Translations under genes and position numbers: made by a program
NCBI RefSeq assembly: GCF_009720385.1
Contig: NZ_WARX01000001.1
Span: 1,364,001 to 1,428,000, forward strand
Origin: Catellatospora vulcania
GTDB taxonomy: Bacteria > Actinomycetota > Actinomycetes > Mycobacteriales > Micromonosporaceae
Length of the DNA: 64,000 bases
Direction of reading: 5' to 3'
Part shown: in pieces, positions 25,110-45,540 of the stretch
Layout of the letters: each line of letters begins with the position of its first letter
Position numbering within the stretch: position 1 is the stretch's first letter
The notes under the pieces: generated by a model
The model's input: the letters and a program-made list of their open reading frames with translations, nothing else
Told to the model about the DNA's origin: nothing
The model's database searches: none

Positions 25110-27521
25110 GTGGCAGCGACGGCATGGGTGTTTCCGGGGCAGGGCGCGCAGCACAAGGGCATGGGGGCTGACCTGTTCGGCAGGTATCCCGAGCAGTGCG
25201 CGGCCGCCGACGCCGTGCTGGGCTTCTCCGTGGAGCAGCTGTGCCTGGGCGACGACAGCGCCCGCCTGACCGACACGGCGAACCTGCAGCCGGCCCTGTT
25301 CATCGTCAACGCGCTGCACTTCTGGGACCGCGCCGAGCGCGAGCCGATGCCCGGCTACCTCGCCGGGCACAGCCTGGGGGAGTTCAACGCGCTGCTGGCG
25401 GCGGGCGCGTTCGACTTCGAGACCGGGGTGCGCCTGGTGCGCCGGCGCGGTGAGCTGATGGCCCAGGCCGTGGGCGGGGCGATGGCCGCGGCCGTCGGGC
25501 CGCAGGTGTCGCGGATTCCCGACCTGCTGCGCGACGAGGGCGTGGCCGACGTGGACGTCGCCAACTACAACTCCTCCGAGCAGCTCGTGCTGTCGGGGCC
25601 GGTGGAGTCGGTGCGCCGGGCCGGTGAGCTGGTGACGCGGGCGAAGGCCGGCCGGGTGGTGCCGCTGCGGGTGAGCGCGGCGTTCCACTCCCGGCAGATG
25701 ACGCAGGCCGCCGACCGGTTCGGCGAGTTCCTGGCGGGTTTCGCGATGAGCGACCCGCGGATCCCGGTCATCGCCAACGTGACCGCCCGGCCGTACGCGC
25801 CGGGCGAGGTGGCGCGGACCCTGGCCGCCCAGGTCCGCAACAGTGTGCGCTGGGCCGACACCATGCGCTACCTCATGGCACACGGCATCGACACGGTCGC
25901 CGAGGTGGGACCGGGCCGGGTGCTGACCGGCCTGTGGGCCGCCGAGCACAGGACGTGGCTGGCCGAACGCGCCGCCGAGCCGCCGGCCGCAGCCGCGGCC
26001 GCGCCGCAGCCGGGAGATCGTGCCGAGCCTGCGCCGCAGGTCCCCAAGCAGCGCGAACCCGAGCCCGCATCCGCGCCCGCATCCGCACCTGTGGTGGCCG
26101 TCCGGCCGGAAGCCGGTGTGTCGCAGGTGGCGATCCGGCCCGACACCAGCCGATCCATGACGGCGGTGGATCCGGGGCGGCTGGGCGATCCGGGGTTCCG
26201 CCGGGACTACGGCATCCGTTACGCCTACCTCGCCGGCTCCATGTACAAGGGCATCGCGTCCACCGAGCTCGTGGTCCGGATGGCGCGGGCGGGCCTGATG
26301 GGCTTCTTCGGGGCGGGCGGGCTGCGCCCGGACCGGCTGGAGCAGGCGCTGCTGACGTTGCGCGAGCAGCTCGGGCCGCAGGGCAGGTTCGGCATGAACC
26401 TGCTGCACGCCATGCACGATCCGCGGATCGAGGAGCGCACGGTCGAGCTGTACCTGCGCCATGACGTCAGGTTCGTCGAGGCGGCGGGCTTCGTGCAGCT
26501 GACTCCGGCCCTGGTGCGCTACCGGCTGAGCGGGGCGTACCGCGGGGCCGACGGCAGGCCGGTCGCGCCGCGGCGGCTGCTGGCCAAGGTCTCCCGGCCG
26601 GAGGTGGCCGCCGCGTTCATGCGCCCGGCGCCGGAGGCCGTGGTGCGCAGGCTGGTCGAGCAGGGCGCGCTGACGCCGCAGGAGGCCGAGGCCGGGCTGG
26701 GACTTCCGGTCAGCGACGACGTCTGCGTGGAGGCCGACTCCGGCGGGCACACCGACGGCGGCGTGGCCTACGCGCTGATGCCGGCGATGCTGCGGCTGCG
26801 CGACGAGATCGCCGGGCAGCACGCCTACCCGGGCCCGATCCGGGTCGGCGCGGCGGGCGGTCTGGGCTCGCCGGAGAGCATCGCGGCGGCGTTCGTGCTC
26901 GGCGCGGACTTCGTGGTGACCGGGTCGGTCAACCAGTGCTCGGTGGAGGCGGGAGTCTCGCCGCTGGTCAAGACGATGCTCGCGCAGTGCGACGTGCAGG
27001 ACACGGCGTACGCGCCGGCCGGCGACATGTTCGAGGCCGGGGCGCGGGTGCAGGTGCTGCGCAAGGGCACGCTGTTCGCCGCGCGCGCCAACAAGCTGAT
27101 GCAGCTGTACCGGCAGTGCGGCGGCCTCGACGACATCGACGCGCAGACCCGCACCACGATCGAGGAGACGTACTTCCGGTGCGGCTTCGACCAGGTGTGG
27201 AAGGAAACCCGCGAGTACTACCTGGCCGCCGGGCGCCCCGAGGAGGTCACCCGGGCCGAACGCGATCCCCGGCACCTGATGGCGCTGGTGTTCCGGTGGT
27301 ACTTCGTGCACACGACGCGGGCGGCGATCCACGGTGACGACAGCGAGAAGGTGAACTTCCAGATCCACACCGGCCCGGCCATGGGTGCGTTCAACCGCTT
27401 CGTGCGCGGCACCGAGCTGGAGGACTGGCGCGGGCGGCACGTCGACGAGATCGCCGAGCGGCTGATGCGCGGCGCGGCCGAGGTGCTCAGCGCGCGGATG
27501 GGCCTGCTCGTCAATCAATAG
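25110..27521 (+). CDS. Fused trans-acyltransferase and PfaD-type enoylreductase (LnmG-like)
   Basis: An 803-residue, two-enzyme protein starting at GTG 25110 with GGAGGG just upstream. Residues 1-300: malonyl-type acyltransferase with WVFPGQGAQHKGMG, nucleophile GHSLGEF (Ser88), AAFHSRQM (His), then VAEVGPGRVLTGLW. A Pro/Ala-rich linker (about 305-345) follows. Residues about 350-803: the FMN-dependent PfaD/ER family (LAGSMYKGIASTELVVRMAR, FGMNLLHAMHDPRIEE, EADSGGHTDGG, GAAGGLGSPESIAAAFVLGA, TGSVNQCSVEAG). It loads malonyl units on the AT-less modules in trans and may reduce enoyl intermediates. AT-ER fusions of this kind include LnmG of leinamycin (family knowledge). Confidence 0.93.
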   Translation: MAATAWVFPGQGAQHKGMGADLFGRYPEQCAAADAVLGFSVEQLCLGDDSARLTDTANLQPALFIVNALHFWDRAEREPMPGYLAGHSLGEFNALLAAGAFDFETGVRLVRRRGELMAQAVGGAMAAAVGPQVSRIPDLLRDEGVADVDVANYNSSEQLVLSGPVESVRRAGELVTRAKAGRVVPLRVSAAFHSRQMTQAADRFGEFLAGFAMSDPRIPVIANVTARPYAPGEVARTLAAQVRNSVRWADTMRYLMAHGIDTVAEVGPGRVLTGLWAAEHRTWLAERAAEPPAAAAAAPQPGDRAEPAPQVPKQREPEPASAPASAPVVAVRPEAGVSQVAIRPDTSRSMTAVDPGRLGDPGFRRDYGIRYAYLAGSMYKGIASTELVVRMARAGLMGFFGAGGLRPDRLEQALLTLREQLGPQGRFGMNLLHAMHDPRIEERTVELYLRHDVRFVEAAGFVQLTPALVRYRLSGAYRGADGRPVAPRRLLAKVSRPEVAAAFMRPAPEAVVRRLVEQGALTPQEAEAGLGLPVSDDVCVEADSGGHTDGGVAYALMPAMLRLRDEIAGQHAYPGPIRVGAAGGLGSPESIAAAFVLGADFVVTGSVNQCSVEAGVSPLVKTMLAQCDVQDTAYAPAGDMFEAGARVQVLRKGTLFAARANKLMQLYRQCGGLDDIDAQTRTTIEETYFRCGFDQVWKETREYYLAAGRPEEVTRAERDPRHLMALVFRWYFVHTTRAAIHGDDSEKVNFQIHTGPAMGAFNRFVRGTELEDWRGRHVDEIAERLMRGAAEVLSARMGLLVNQ

Positions 27522-27528
27522 ATCGAAA

Positions 27529-27546
27529 CTGTTCAATATTGAGCGG
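27529..27546. promoter_or_regulatory. Crp-like operator upstream of the main biosynthetic operon
   Basis: CTGTTC, spacer AATATT, GAGCGG. The core TCAATATTGA is a perfect 10-bp palindrome, the spacing is N6, and arms match 4 of 6. It lies in the 154-bp gap after the AT-ER gene and about 138 bp before the next ATG. It marks a probable second promoter for the A-PCP / halogenase / giant PKS genes. Confidence 0.5.
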
Positions 27547-27675
27547 CGCTGAGCGCCCGGTGAATGGCGTAATTGACGCAGTGGATGGCCAGGTCGAGCA
27601 CGGCTCGTCCGGCATTGCACGGACCATGCGCCGGCGCCGATCGACGTGCTCGGCCCAGATCAGGAGAGTGCCCTC

Positions 27676-28632
27676 ATGCCACCAGAAAACGACGCGCCCG
27701 CCATCGCCGTGGCCGCGCAGCAGACGTCGCTGCCCGCGCACGACATCCTGCACTCCGGCAACTCCGGAGTGATCATGGAGCGGACGGGCCAGCTGCGCGC
27801 CGAGTTCCGCTCCGAGGGCCGCCAGTTCGCCCGCGAGCTGTCGGAGTACATCAACACCAAGTACAGCGGTGTCGCCAGCGTCTTCGTGTACGAGGAGACC
27901 TTCGGCGTCAAGGACCGCATCCACTGGCTGATGCACATCAAGTCGCTGGAGGCCTACGAGACGCTGGTGGCCATGGGCTCCCGCGACGAGGGCTGGCGGG
28001 AGATCATGTTCCGCGAGCGCATCGCGCCCGAGCGCGGCGGCGGCTCCTGGGACCGCATGTTCCTCGACGCCGGGCTGCAGGAGACCGTGCTCATCCCGCA
28101 GAGCTTCGGCATGTACGGCACCGCCGACACCCGCCCGGACACCGTGTCCCAGGCCGAGGGGGAGGTCGGCCGCTTCGAGGTGCCGACCGCCCAGCACCAG
28201 ACCTCGCAGTCACCGGACCGGTCGTTCAACTCCGCCAACTGCGGCATCATCATGCACCGCACCGGCGAGCTGAAGTACGAGTTCCGCGCCGAGGGCCGCC
28301 AGTTCGCCCGCGCGCTGACCGACGCCTGGAACGACAGCCTCGGCGACGTGGCGACGATCTTCCTCTACGAGGAGGCGTTCGGCCTGTCCGACCGGATCCA
28401 CTGGTTCATCCACCTCAAGCAGCTCAGCTCGTACTACAACCTGATGGGCCTGCGCGCGCGGGTCGACCCCAAGGCCCGCGAGGCGTTCACCAAGCAGTGG
28501 ATCGCCGACGACAAGGGCGGCGGCGGCTGGGAGCGCATGTTCGTGCAGGGCAGCCTCCAGGACATGGCCCTCACCCCGCAGCACTGGGGCATGTACGCCA
28601 CCAAGTCGGCCGGCGGCCAGGACCGCGCCTGA
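27676..28632 (+). CDS. Tandem-domain protein of unknown function, copy B (possibly DUF6039)
   Basis: A 318-residue paralogue of the protein at 22202-23101. Two halves (about 17-145 and 175-308) repeat the same motif chain: LHSGNSGVIMERTGQLRAEF in half 1 and FNSANCGIIMHRTGELKYEF in half 2, then FVYEETFG / FLYEEAFG, RIHWLMHIK / RIHWFIHLK, RGGGSWDRMF / GGGGWERMF and QSFGMYG / QHWGMYA. The halves here are more alike than in copy A, so this copy is closer to the ancestral duplication. GGAGAG precedes ATG 27676. It is the first gene downstream of an operator-like site, as copy A is. Function unknown. Confidence 0.75.
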   Translation: MPPENDAPAIAVAAQQTSLPAHDILHSGNSGVIMERTGQLRAEFRSEGRQFARELSEYINTKYSGVASVFVYEETFGVKDRIHWLMHIKSLEAYETLVAMGSRDEGWREIMFRERIAPERGGGSWDRMFLDAGLQETVLIPQSFGMYGTADTRPDTVSQAEGEVGRFEVPTAQHQTSQSPDRSFNSANCGIIMHRTGELKYEFRAEGRQFARALTDAWNDSLGDVATIFLYEEAFGLSDRIHWFIHLKQLSSYYNLMGLRARVDPKAREAFTKQWIADDKGGGGWERMFVQGSLQDMALTPQHWGMYATKSAGGQDRA

Positions 28633-28638
28633 TCACGT

Positions 28639-28674
28639 TCCCGCCGCGCGGGCGGAGCACGCCGCGCGGCGGGA
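28639..28674 (+). terminator. Strong intercistronic hairpin before the A-PCP gene
   Basis: CCCGCCGCGCGG pairs with CCGCGCGGCGGG (plus a T-A pair) around a 10-nt loop. It lies 7 bp after the copy-B stop and 30 bp before the next ATG. There is no T-tract. It may be a partial terminator, attenuator or mRNA-stabilising element that sets copy B at a higher level than the downstream genes. Confidence 0.45.
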
Positions 28675-28703
28675 CCGAATGCGTCGTACCGGATGGGAGA
28701 TCC

Positions 28704-30485
28704 ATGTTCTCGGGCAAGACCCTGCATGAACTGTTCGCGGCACAGGCGGCGCGCACCGGCGACCGCGTCGCGGTGACCGACGGCGTCCGCAGCCTCACCT
28801 ACCGCCAGCTCGACGAGCGGGCCAACGGCGTCGCCGTGCGCCTGGTCGAGCTCGGCACCGCACTCGACGACATGGTCGGGCTGTGCGCCGAACGCGGCAT
28901 CGACATGATCGTGGGGATGCTCGGCATCCTCAAGGCCGGCGCGGCATACGTGCCCGTCGACCCCGGCTATCCCGCCGACCGCGTCGCGTTCCTGCTCCGC
29001 GACAGCGGCGTCACCACGGTCGTGGCGACCACGGCCGTGGCCGACCGGCTGACCGCGCCGGACACCCGGGTGCTGCTCGTCGACCGCGACACGACCCCGG
29101 TGCCGGCGGTGCCGCCGGTCGCGGCGAGCGAGGACAACCTGGCCTACGTCATCTACACCTCCGGCTCCACCGGCACCCCCAAGGGCGTGCTGATCGAGCA
29201 CCGCAACGCGGTGAAGCTGTTCGAGCAGACCACCGACCTCGTCGGGTTCCGCGACGACGACGTGTGGACGCTGTTCCACTCCCTCAGCTTCGACTTCTCC
29301 GTCTGGGAGGTGTGGGGCGCGCTGCTGTTCGGCGGCCGGCTCGTCGTCGTCGACACCGACACCGCCCGCTCGCCCGCGCTGCTGCGCAAACTGCTGGTCG
29401 ACCAGCGGGTCACCGTGCTCAACCAGACGCCGTCGGCGTTCCGCCGGCTCGTGGCCGAGGAGCTGACCCACCCCGAGGGACGGCTGGCGCTGCGGCTGGT
29501 GATCTTCGGCGGCGAGCGCCTGGACGTCAAGGCGCTGGAGCCGTGGTTCGCCCGCTACCCCGACAACCCTGTGCTGATCAACATGTACGGCATCACCGAG
29601 ACCACCGTGCACGTCACGCACCGGCGCATCACCGGTGCCGACCTGGACGAGCCGGGAGCCAGCCCGATCGGCGACGCCCTGCCGGAGTACGGCATCCACC
29701 TGCTCGACTCCGCCGGGCAGCCGGTGGCCGACGGCGGCGTGGGCGAGATGTACGTCGGCGGCACCGGCGTCGCCCGCGGCTACCACCAGCGCCCCGAGCT
29801 GACCGCGGAGCGCTTCACGACCCTGGGCGACGCCCGCGTCTACCGCTCCGGCGACCTGGCCCGGCGCACCGCCGACGGCGGATACGTCTACCTCGGCCGC
29901 GCCGACGACCAGATCAAGATCCGGGGATTCCGGGTCGAGCCGTTCGAGATCGAGGCGCTGCTGGTCGACGACCCCCGCGTGGCCTCGGCCATCGTGGCGC
30001 CGGAGGACTTCGGCGACGGCGACGTGCGGCTGCTGGCCCACCTGGTCGCCGCACCCGGCCGCGAGATCCCCGACGGTGAGCTGGCCACGCTGGTGGCGGA
30101 CCTGTCCGCGCGGTGCGCGGCGACCCTGCCCGAACACATGCGCCCGTCGCGCTACCGGCTCATCGCCGAGGTGCCGCTCACCCCGCAGGGCAAGGTCGAC
30201 CGCGAGGCGCTGCGCGGCCTGGCCTACCGCGAGGCCCCGGCCGACTCGCCGCAGGCCGCCGGCCTCACCGCCACCCAGGCACTGGTCACCGAGATCGTCA
30301 CCGAGGTGCTCGCCCGCGGCGGCATCGGCCTCGACGACGACCTGTTCGACTGCGGCGCCACCTCGCTGGCGTTCATGCGCATCATCGCCTCCGTCAACCA
30401 GCGCTGCCACACGTCGCTGACCGGCGCCGAACTCGACGAAGCGACGGTCGCCTGCCTGGCGGCCTGCATCGACGAGCAGGCGTGA
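28704..30485 (+). CDS. Free-standing NRPS adenylation-carrier protein, threonine-specific (SyrB1-like)
   Basis: A 593-residue A-PCP didomain. Core motifs: AYVIYTSGSTGTPKGVLIEH (A3), FDFSVWEVWG (A4), NMYGITETTVHVT (A5), YRSGDLARRTADGGYVYLGR (A7-A8) and the A10 lysine in PQGKVDREAL. Reading the specificity pocket gives D-F-W-N-I-G-M-V-H-K, the standard threonine code. Residues about 520-593 are the carrier, with the phosphopantetheine Ser in DCGATSLAF. It lacks a condensation domain, so the Thr stays on this carrier for tailoring. The next two genes are a SyrB2-type halogenase and a SyrC-type shuttle, in the same order of function as in syringomycin. ATG 28704 has GGGAGA upstream. Confidence 0.93.
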   Translation: MFSGKTLHELFAAQAARTGDRVAVTDGVRSLTYRQLDERANGVAVRLVELGTALDDMVGLCAERGIDMIVGMLGILKAGAAYVPVDPGYPADRVAFLLRDSGVTTVVATTAVADRLTAPDTRVLLVDRDTTPVPAVPPVAASEDNLAYVIYTSGSTGTPKGVLIEHRNAVKLFEQTTDLVGFRDDDVWTLFHSLSFDFSVWEVWGALLFGGRLVVVDTDTARSPALLRKLLVDQRVTVLNQTPSAFRRLVAEELTHPEGRLALRLVIFGGERLDVKALEPWFARYPDNPVLINMYGITETTVHVTHRRITGADLDEPGASPIGDALPEYGIHLLDSAGQPVADGGVGEMYVGGTGVARGYHQRPELTAERFTTLGDARVYRSGDLARRTADGGYVYLGRADDQIKIRGFRVEPFEIEALLVDDPRVASAIVAPEDFGDGDVRLLAHLVAAPGREIPDGELATLVADLSARCAATLPEHMRPSRYRLIAEVPLTPQGKVDREALRGLAYREAPADSPQAAGLTATQALVTEIVTEVLARGGIGLDDDLFDCGATSLAFMRIIASVNQRCHTSLTGAELDEATVACLAACIDEQA

Positions 30486-30512
30486 CCCCCACATCCAAGG
30501 AGAGGAACGGCA

Positions 30513-31463
30513 ATGTCTGACGCCCCGGCCCGCGAATCGTTCAGCCTGAGTCCCGAAGAGCTCGACAGCTTCCGCCGCAACGGCTACTTCGGCCCGTTCA
30601 AGGTCTACGAGATCGAGGAGATGAAGGCGATCTGGCGCAAGGAGCGCCTGCGCCTGCTCGACCGCAGCAACGCCGTCTACCAGGACGAGGCCGCCCAGTC
30701 GGGCAACACCAACATCTCCAACTACGACCGGCACCTGGACAACACGTTCCTGGCCGACCACATCATGCGCCCGCAGATCGTCGACCGCGTCCGCGGCGCC
30801 CTCGGCCCCGACGTGCTGTGCTGGCGCACCGAGTTCTTCCCCAAGTACCCCGGTGACGAGGGTACCGACTGGCACCAGGCCGACACGTTCGCCAACGCCT
30901 CCGGCAAGCCGCAGATCCTCTGGCCCGACGAGTTCAAGGAGTTCGGCGGCACCATCACCGTGTGGGCCGCGCTGACCGAGGCCAACGAGGACAACGGCTG
31001 CCTGCAGTTCATCCCCGGCACGCACGAGCAGATGAACTACGACGAGACCAAGAAGATGGAGTACGAGCCCGACGCCATCAACCAGATGGACAAGGAGGGC
31101 ATCCGCCGCGGCTTCTTCGGCTACGACTACCGGGAGCTGCAGAAGGACCCGAACTGGAAGCCCGACGAGTCCAAGGCCGTCTCGATGGTGATGCGACCCG
31201 GCGAGGCCATCATGTTCTGGTCCACGCTGATGCACGCCTCCTGGCCGCACAGCGGCAAGACCGACGAGATGCGGCTCGGGTTCGCCGCCCGCTACGTGCC
31301 CACCTGCGTGCAGATCTACCCCGACACCGACATCATCGAGGAGTACGGCGGCGCGGTGTCCCTGGACAACTACGGCGCGGTGCTCGTCGCGGGCGACAAC
31401 GACTACGACCACAACCGGATGGTCACCGAGACCAACACCGGCCACCCGTTCACGGTCCGCTGA
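30513..31463 (+). CDS. Fe(II)/2-oxoglutarate halogenase acting on carrier-bound Thr (SyrB2-like)
   Basis: A 316-residue PhyH-superfamily protein of SyrB2 length. The metal site is His121-Gln-Ala123 in [19 protein letters not shown], where hydroxylases have His-x-Asp/Glu. Ala at this position leaves room for chloride and is the hallmark of aliphatic halogenases. The distal His is in [12 protein letters not shown] (about 241), and Arg254 in DEMRLGF is a candidate 2-oxoglutarate/chloride contact. Given the Thr-loading partner just upstream, the predicted product is 4-chloro-threonyl-S-carrier. AAGGAGAGG precedes the ATG. The regiochemistry (C4) is inferred from SyrB2. Confidence 0.92.
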   Translation: MSDAPARESFSLSPEELDSFRRNGYFGPFKVYEIEEMKAIWRKERLRLLDRSNAVYQDEAAQSGNTNISNYDRHLDNTFLADHIMRPQIVDRVRGALGPDVLCWRTEFFPKYPGDEGTDWHQADTFANASGKPQILWPDEFKEFGGTITVWAALTEANEDNGCLQFIPGTHEQMNYDETKKMEYEPDAINQMDKEGIRRGFFGYDYRELQKDPNWKPDESKAVSMVMRPGEAIMFWSTLMHASWPHSGKTDEMRLGFAARYVPTCVQIYPDTDIIEEYGGAVSLDNYGAVLVAGDNDYDHNRMVTETNTGHPFTVR

Positions 31464-31476
31464 GGCGACGGATCCG

Positions 31477-32658
31477 ATGACCATCGATGAGGCACGGCCG
31501 GCCGTGGCGGCCCTGGCGGACGCGGTGCGCGCGCTGGCGCCGCTGGTCGGAGCCCTGCAACGTCCCGTGCGGGTGCCGGTCCCGGCCGGCGCCCGCACCG
31601 CCGGCCACCTCGGGCCGGGCGAGCTGCTGACCCACATCGCCCGGAACCTGGGCGTCGCACTCGTCGCCGACCCCGAGGCCGGCGCCGACCAGACGGACGC
31701 CTTCGAGGTGGTCATCCACCGCTGGCTGGAACCGCTGCTGGGCGCAGCCGCCCTGGACGTCCCGGCCGAACTCGCCGGTGACGTCGACAAGATCGTGGCG
31801 GATACCGTGGCCGGCAGCTTCGACCGGTACCGCTCGCCGGTCGACGTGGTGGCCGACGACGGCGCCCTGCTGCCGGTCTACACCGCCGGCGACCCGTCGG
31901 CCCCCGCGATCGTGCTGGCCTCGGCCTGCGGCATGCCGGCCGAACTGTGTGAGCCCTGGCTCACCCGGCTCGGCCGGGACCACTTCGTGGTCACCTGGGA
32001 GAGCCGGGGACTGTTCCGGCCCCAGGAGAAGTTCGACGACCTGGCGTACGACGCCGGTGCGCAGGCCGAGGACGTCTTCGCGGTGATGGACCACTTCGGC
32101 CTGCGTACCGCCCACCTGATGGGCTTCTGCGGCGGCAGCGTCGTCGGCCTGGCCGCGGCCGGGCGACGGCCCGAGCGGATCTCGTCGCTGAGCCTGTGGC
32201 ACGGCGCCTACGAGCTCGGACCCGACTCCCCGAAACTGGACCACCACCGCAACATCCAGGCCCTCATGGCGATGGCTGCGGAGAGCCGGCAGGCCGCCGC
32301 CGCGGTCCACTCCGTCTTCCTGCAGACCATGCTCGGCAGCGCACCGCTGGACATGGCGCACCTGGTGCTTTACCCGTTCGCCACCCCCGAGCTGTTCTAC
32401 CGCTACTGCCGGGTCAACGGCGCCATCACCGACATCGACGTCAGCCCGCTGCTGGACCACGTGCCCCAACCCACCCTCGTGGTCACCAGCGACGACGACA
32501 ACACGGCGAATCCGCTGGGCTCCAAGCACGTCGCGGCGCGGCTGCCGGACGCGGTCCTGCAGGTCGAGCCGCACGGCAATCACCTGTCGCTGTTCAAGAT
32601 GGGCGGCCGCCTGGACGAGGTCGCCACCGGCTTCCTACGCCGGCACGCCCAGCGCTGA
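31477..32658 (+). CDS. Alpha/beta-hydrolase aminoacyltransferase, carrier-to-carrier shuttle (SyrC/CmaE-like)
   Basis: A 393-residue protein. The N-terminal 120 residues are helical; residues 125-393 are an alpha/beta-hydrolase fold. The nucleophile elbow is LMGFCGGSVVGLA with Cys218 in place of the usual Ser. An acid candidate is in VVTSDDDN and the His is in EPHGNHLS. A Cys elbow is known from SyrC and CmaE, which move chlorinated amino acids from the tailoring carrier to the assembly-line carrier as a thioester. Here the donor would be the A-PCP at 28704 and the acceptor the N-terminal carrier of the first giant protein, 25 bp downstream. A thioesterase-like hydrolase is the main alternative. 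Confidence 0.85.
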   Translation: MTIDEARPAVAALADAVRALAPLVGALQRPVRVPVPAGARTAGHLGPGELLTHIARNLGVALVADPEAGADQTDAFEVVIHRWLEPLLGAAALDVPAELAGDVDKIVADTVAGSFDRYRSPVDVVADDGALLPVYTAGDPSAPAIVLASACGMPAELCEPWLTRLGRDHFVVTWESRGLFRPQEKFDDLAYDAGAQAEDVFAVMDHFGLRTAHLMGFCGGSVVGLAAAGRRPERISSLSLWHGAYELGPDSPKLDHHRNIQALMAMAAESRQAAAAVHSVFLQTMLGSAPLDMAHLVLYPFATPELFYRYCRVNGAITDIDVSPLLDHVPQPTLVVTSDDDNTANPLGSKHVAARLPDAVLQVEPHGNHLSLFKMGGRLDEVATGFLRRHAQR

Positions 32659-32682
32659 AACGACGCACGAACGGAGAAGTCG

Positions 32683-45536
<12,854 letters not shown>

Positions 45537-45540
<4 letters not shown>

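Noticed and set aside
27573-28703. Upstream extension of the A-PCP frame
   Set aside because: The frame is open but overlaps copy B of the unknown family in another phase; adenylation-domain similarity begins only at ATG 28704.
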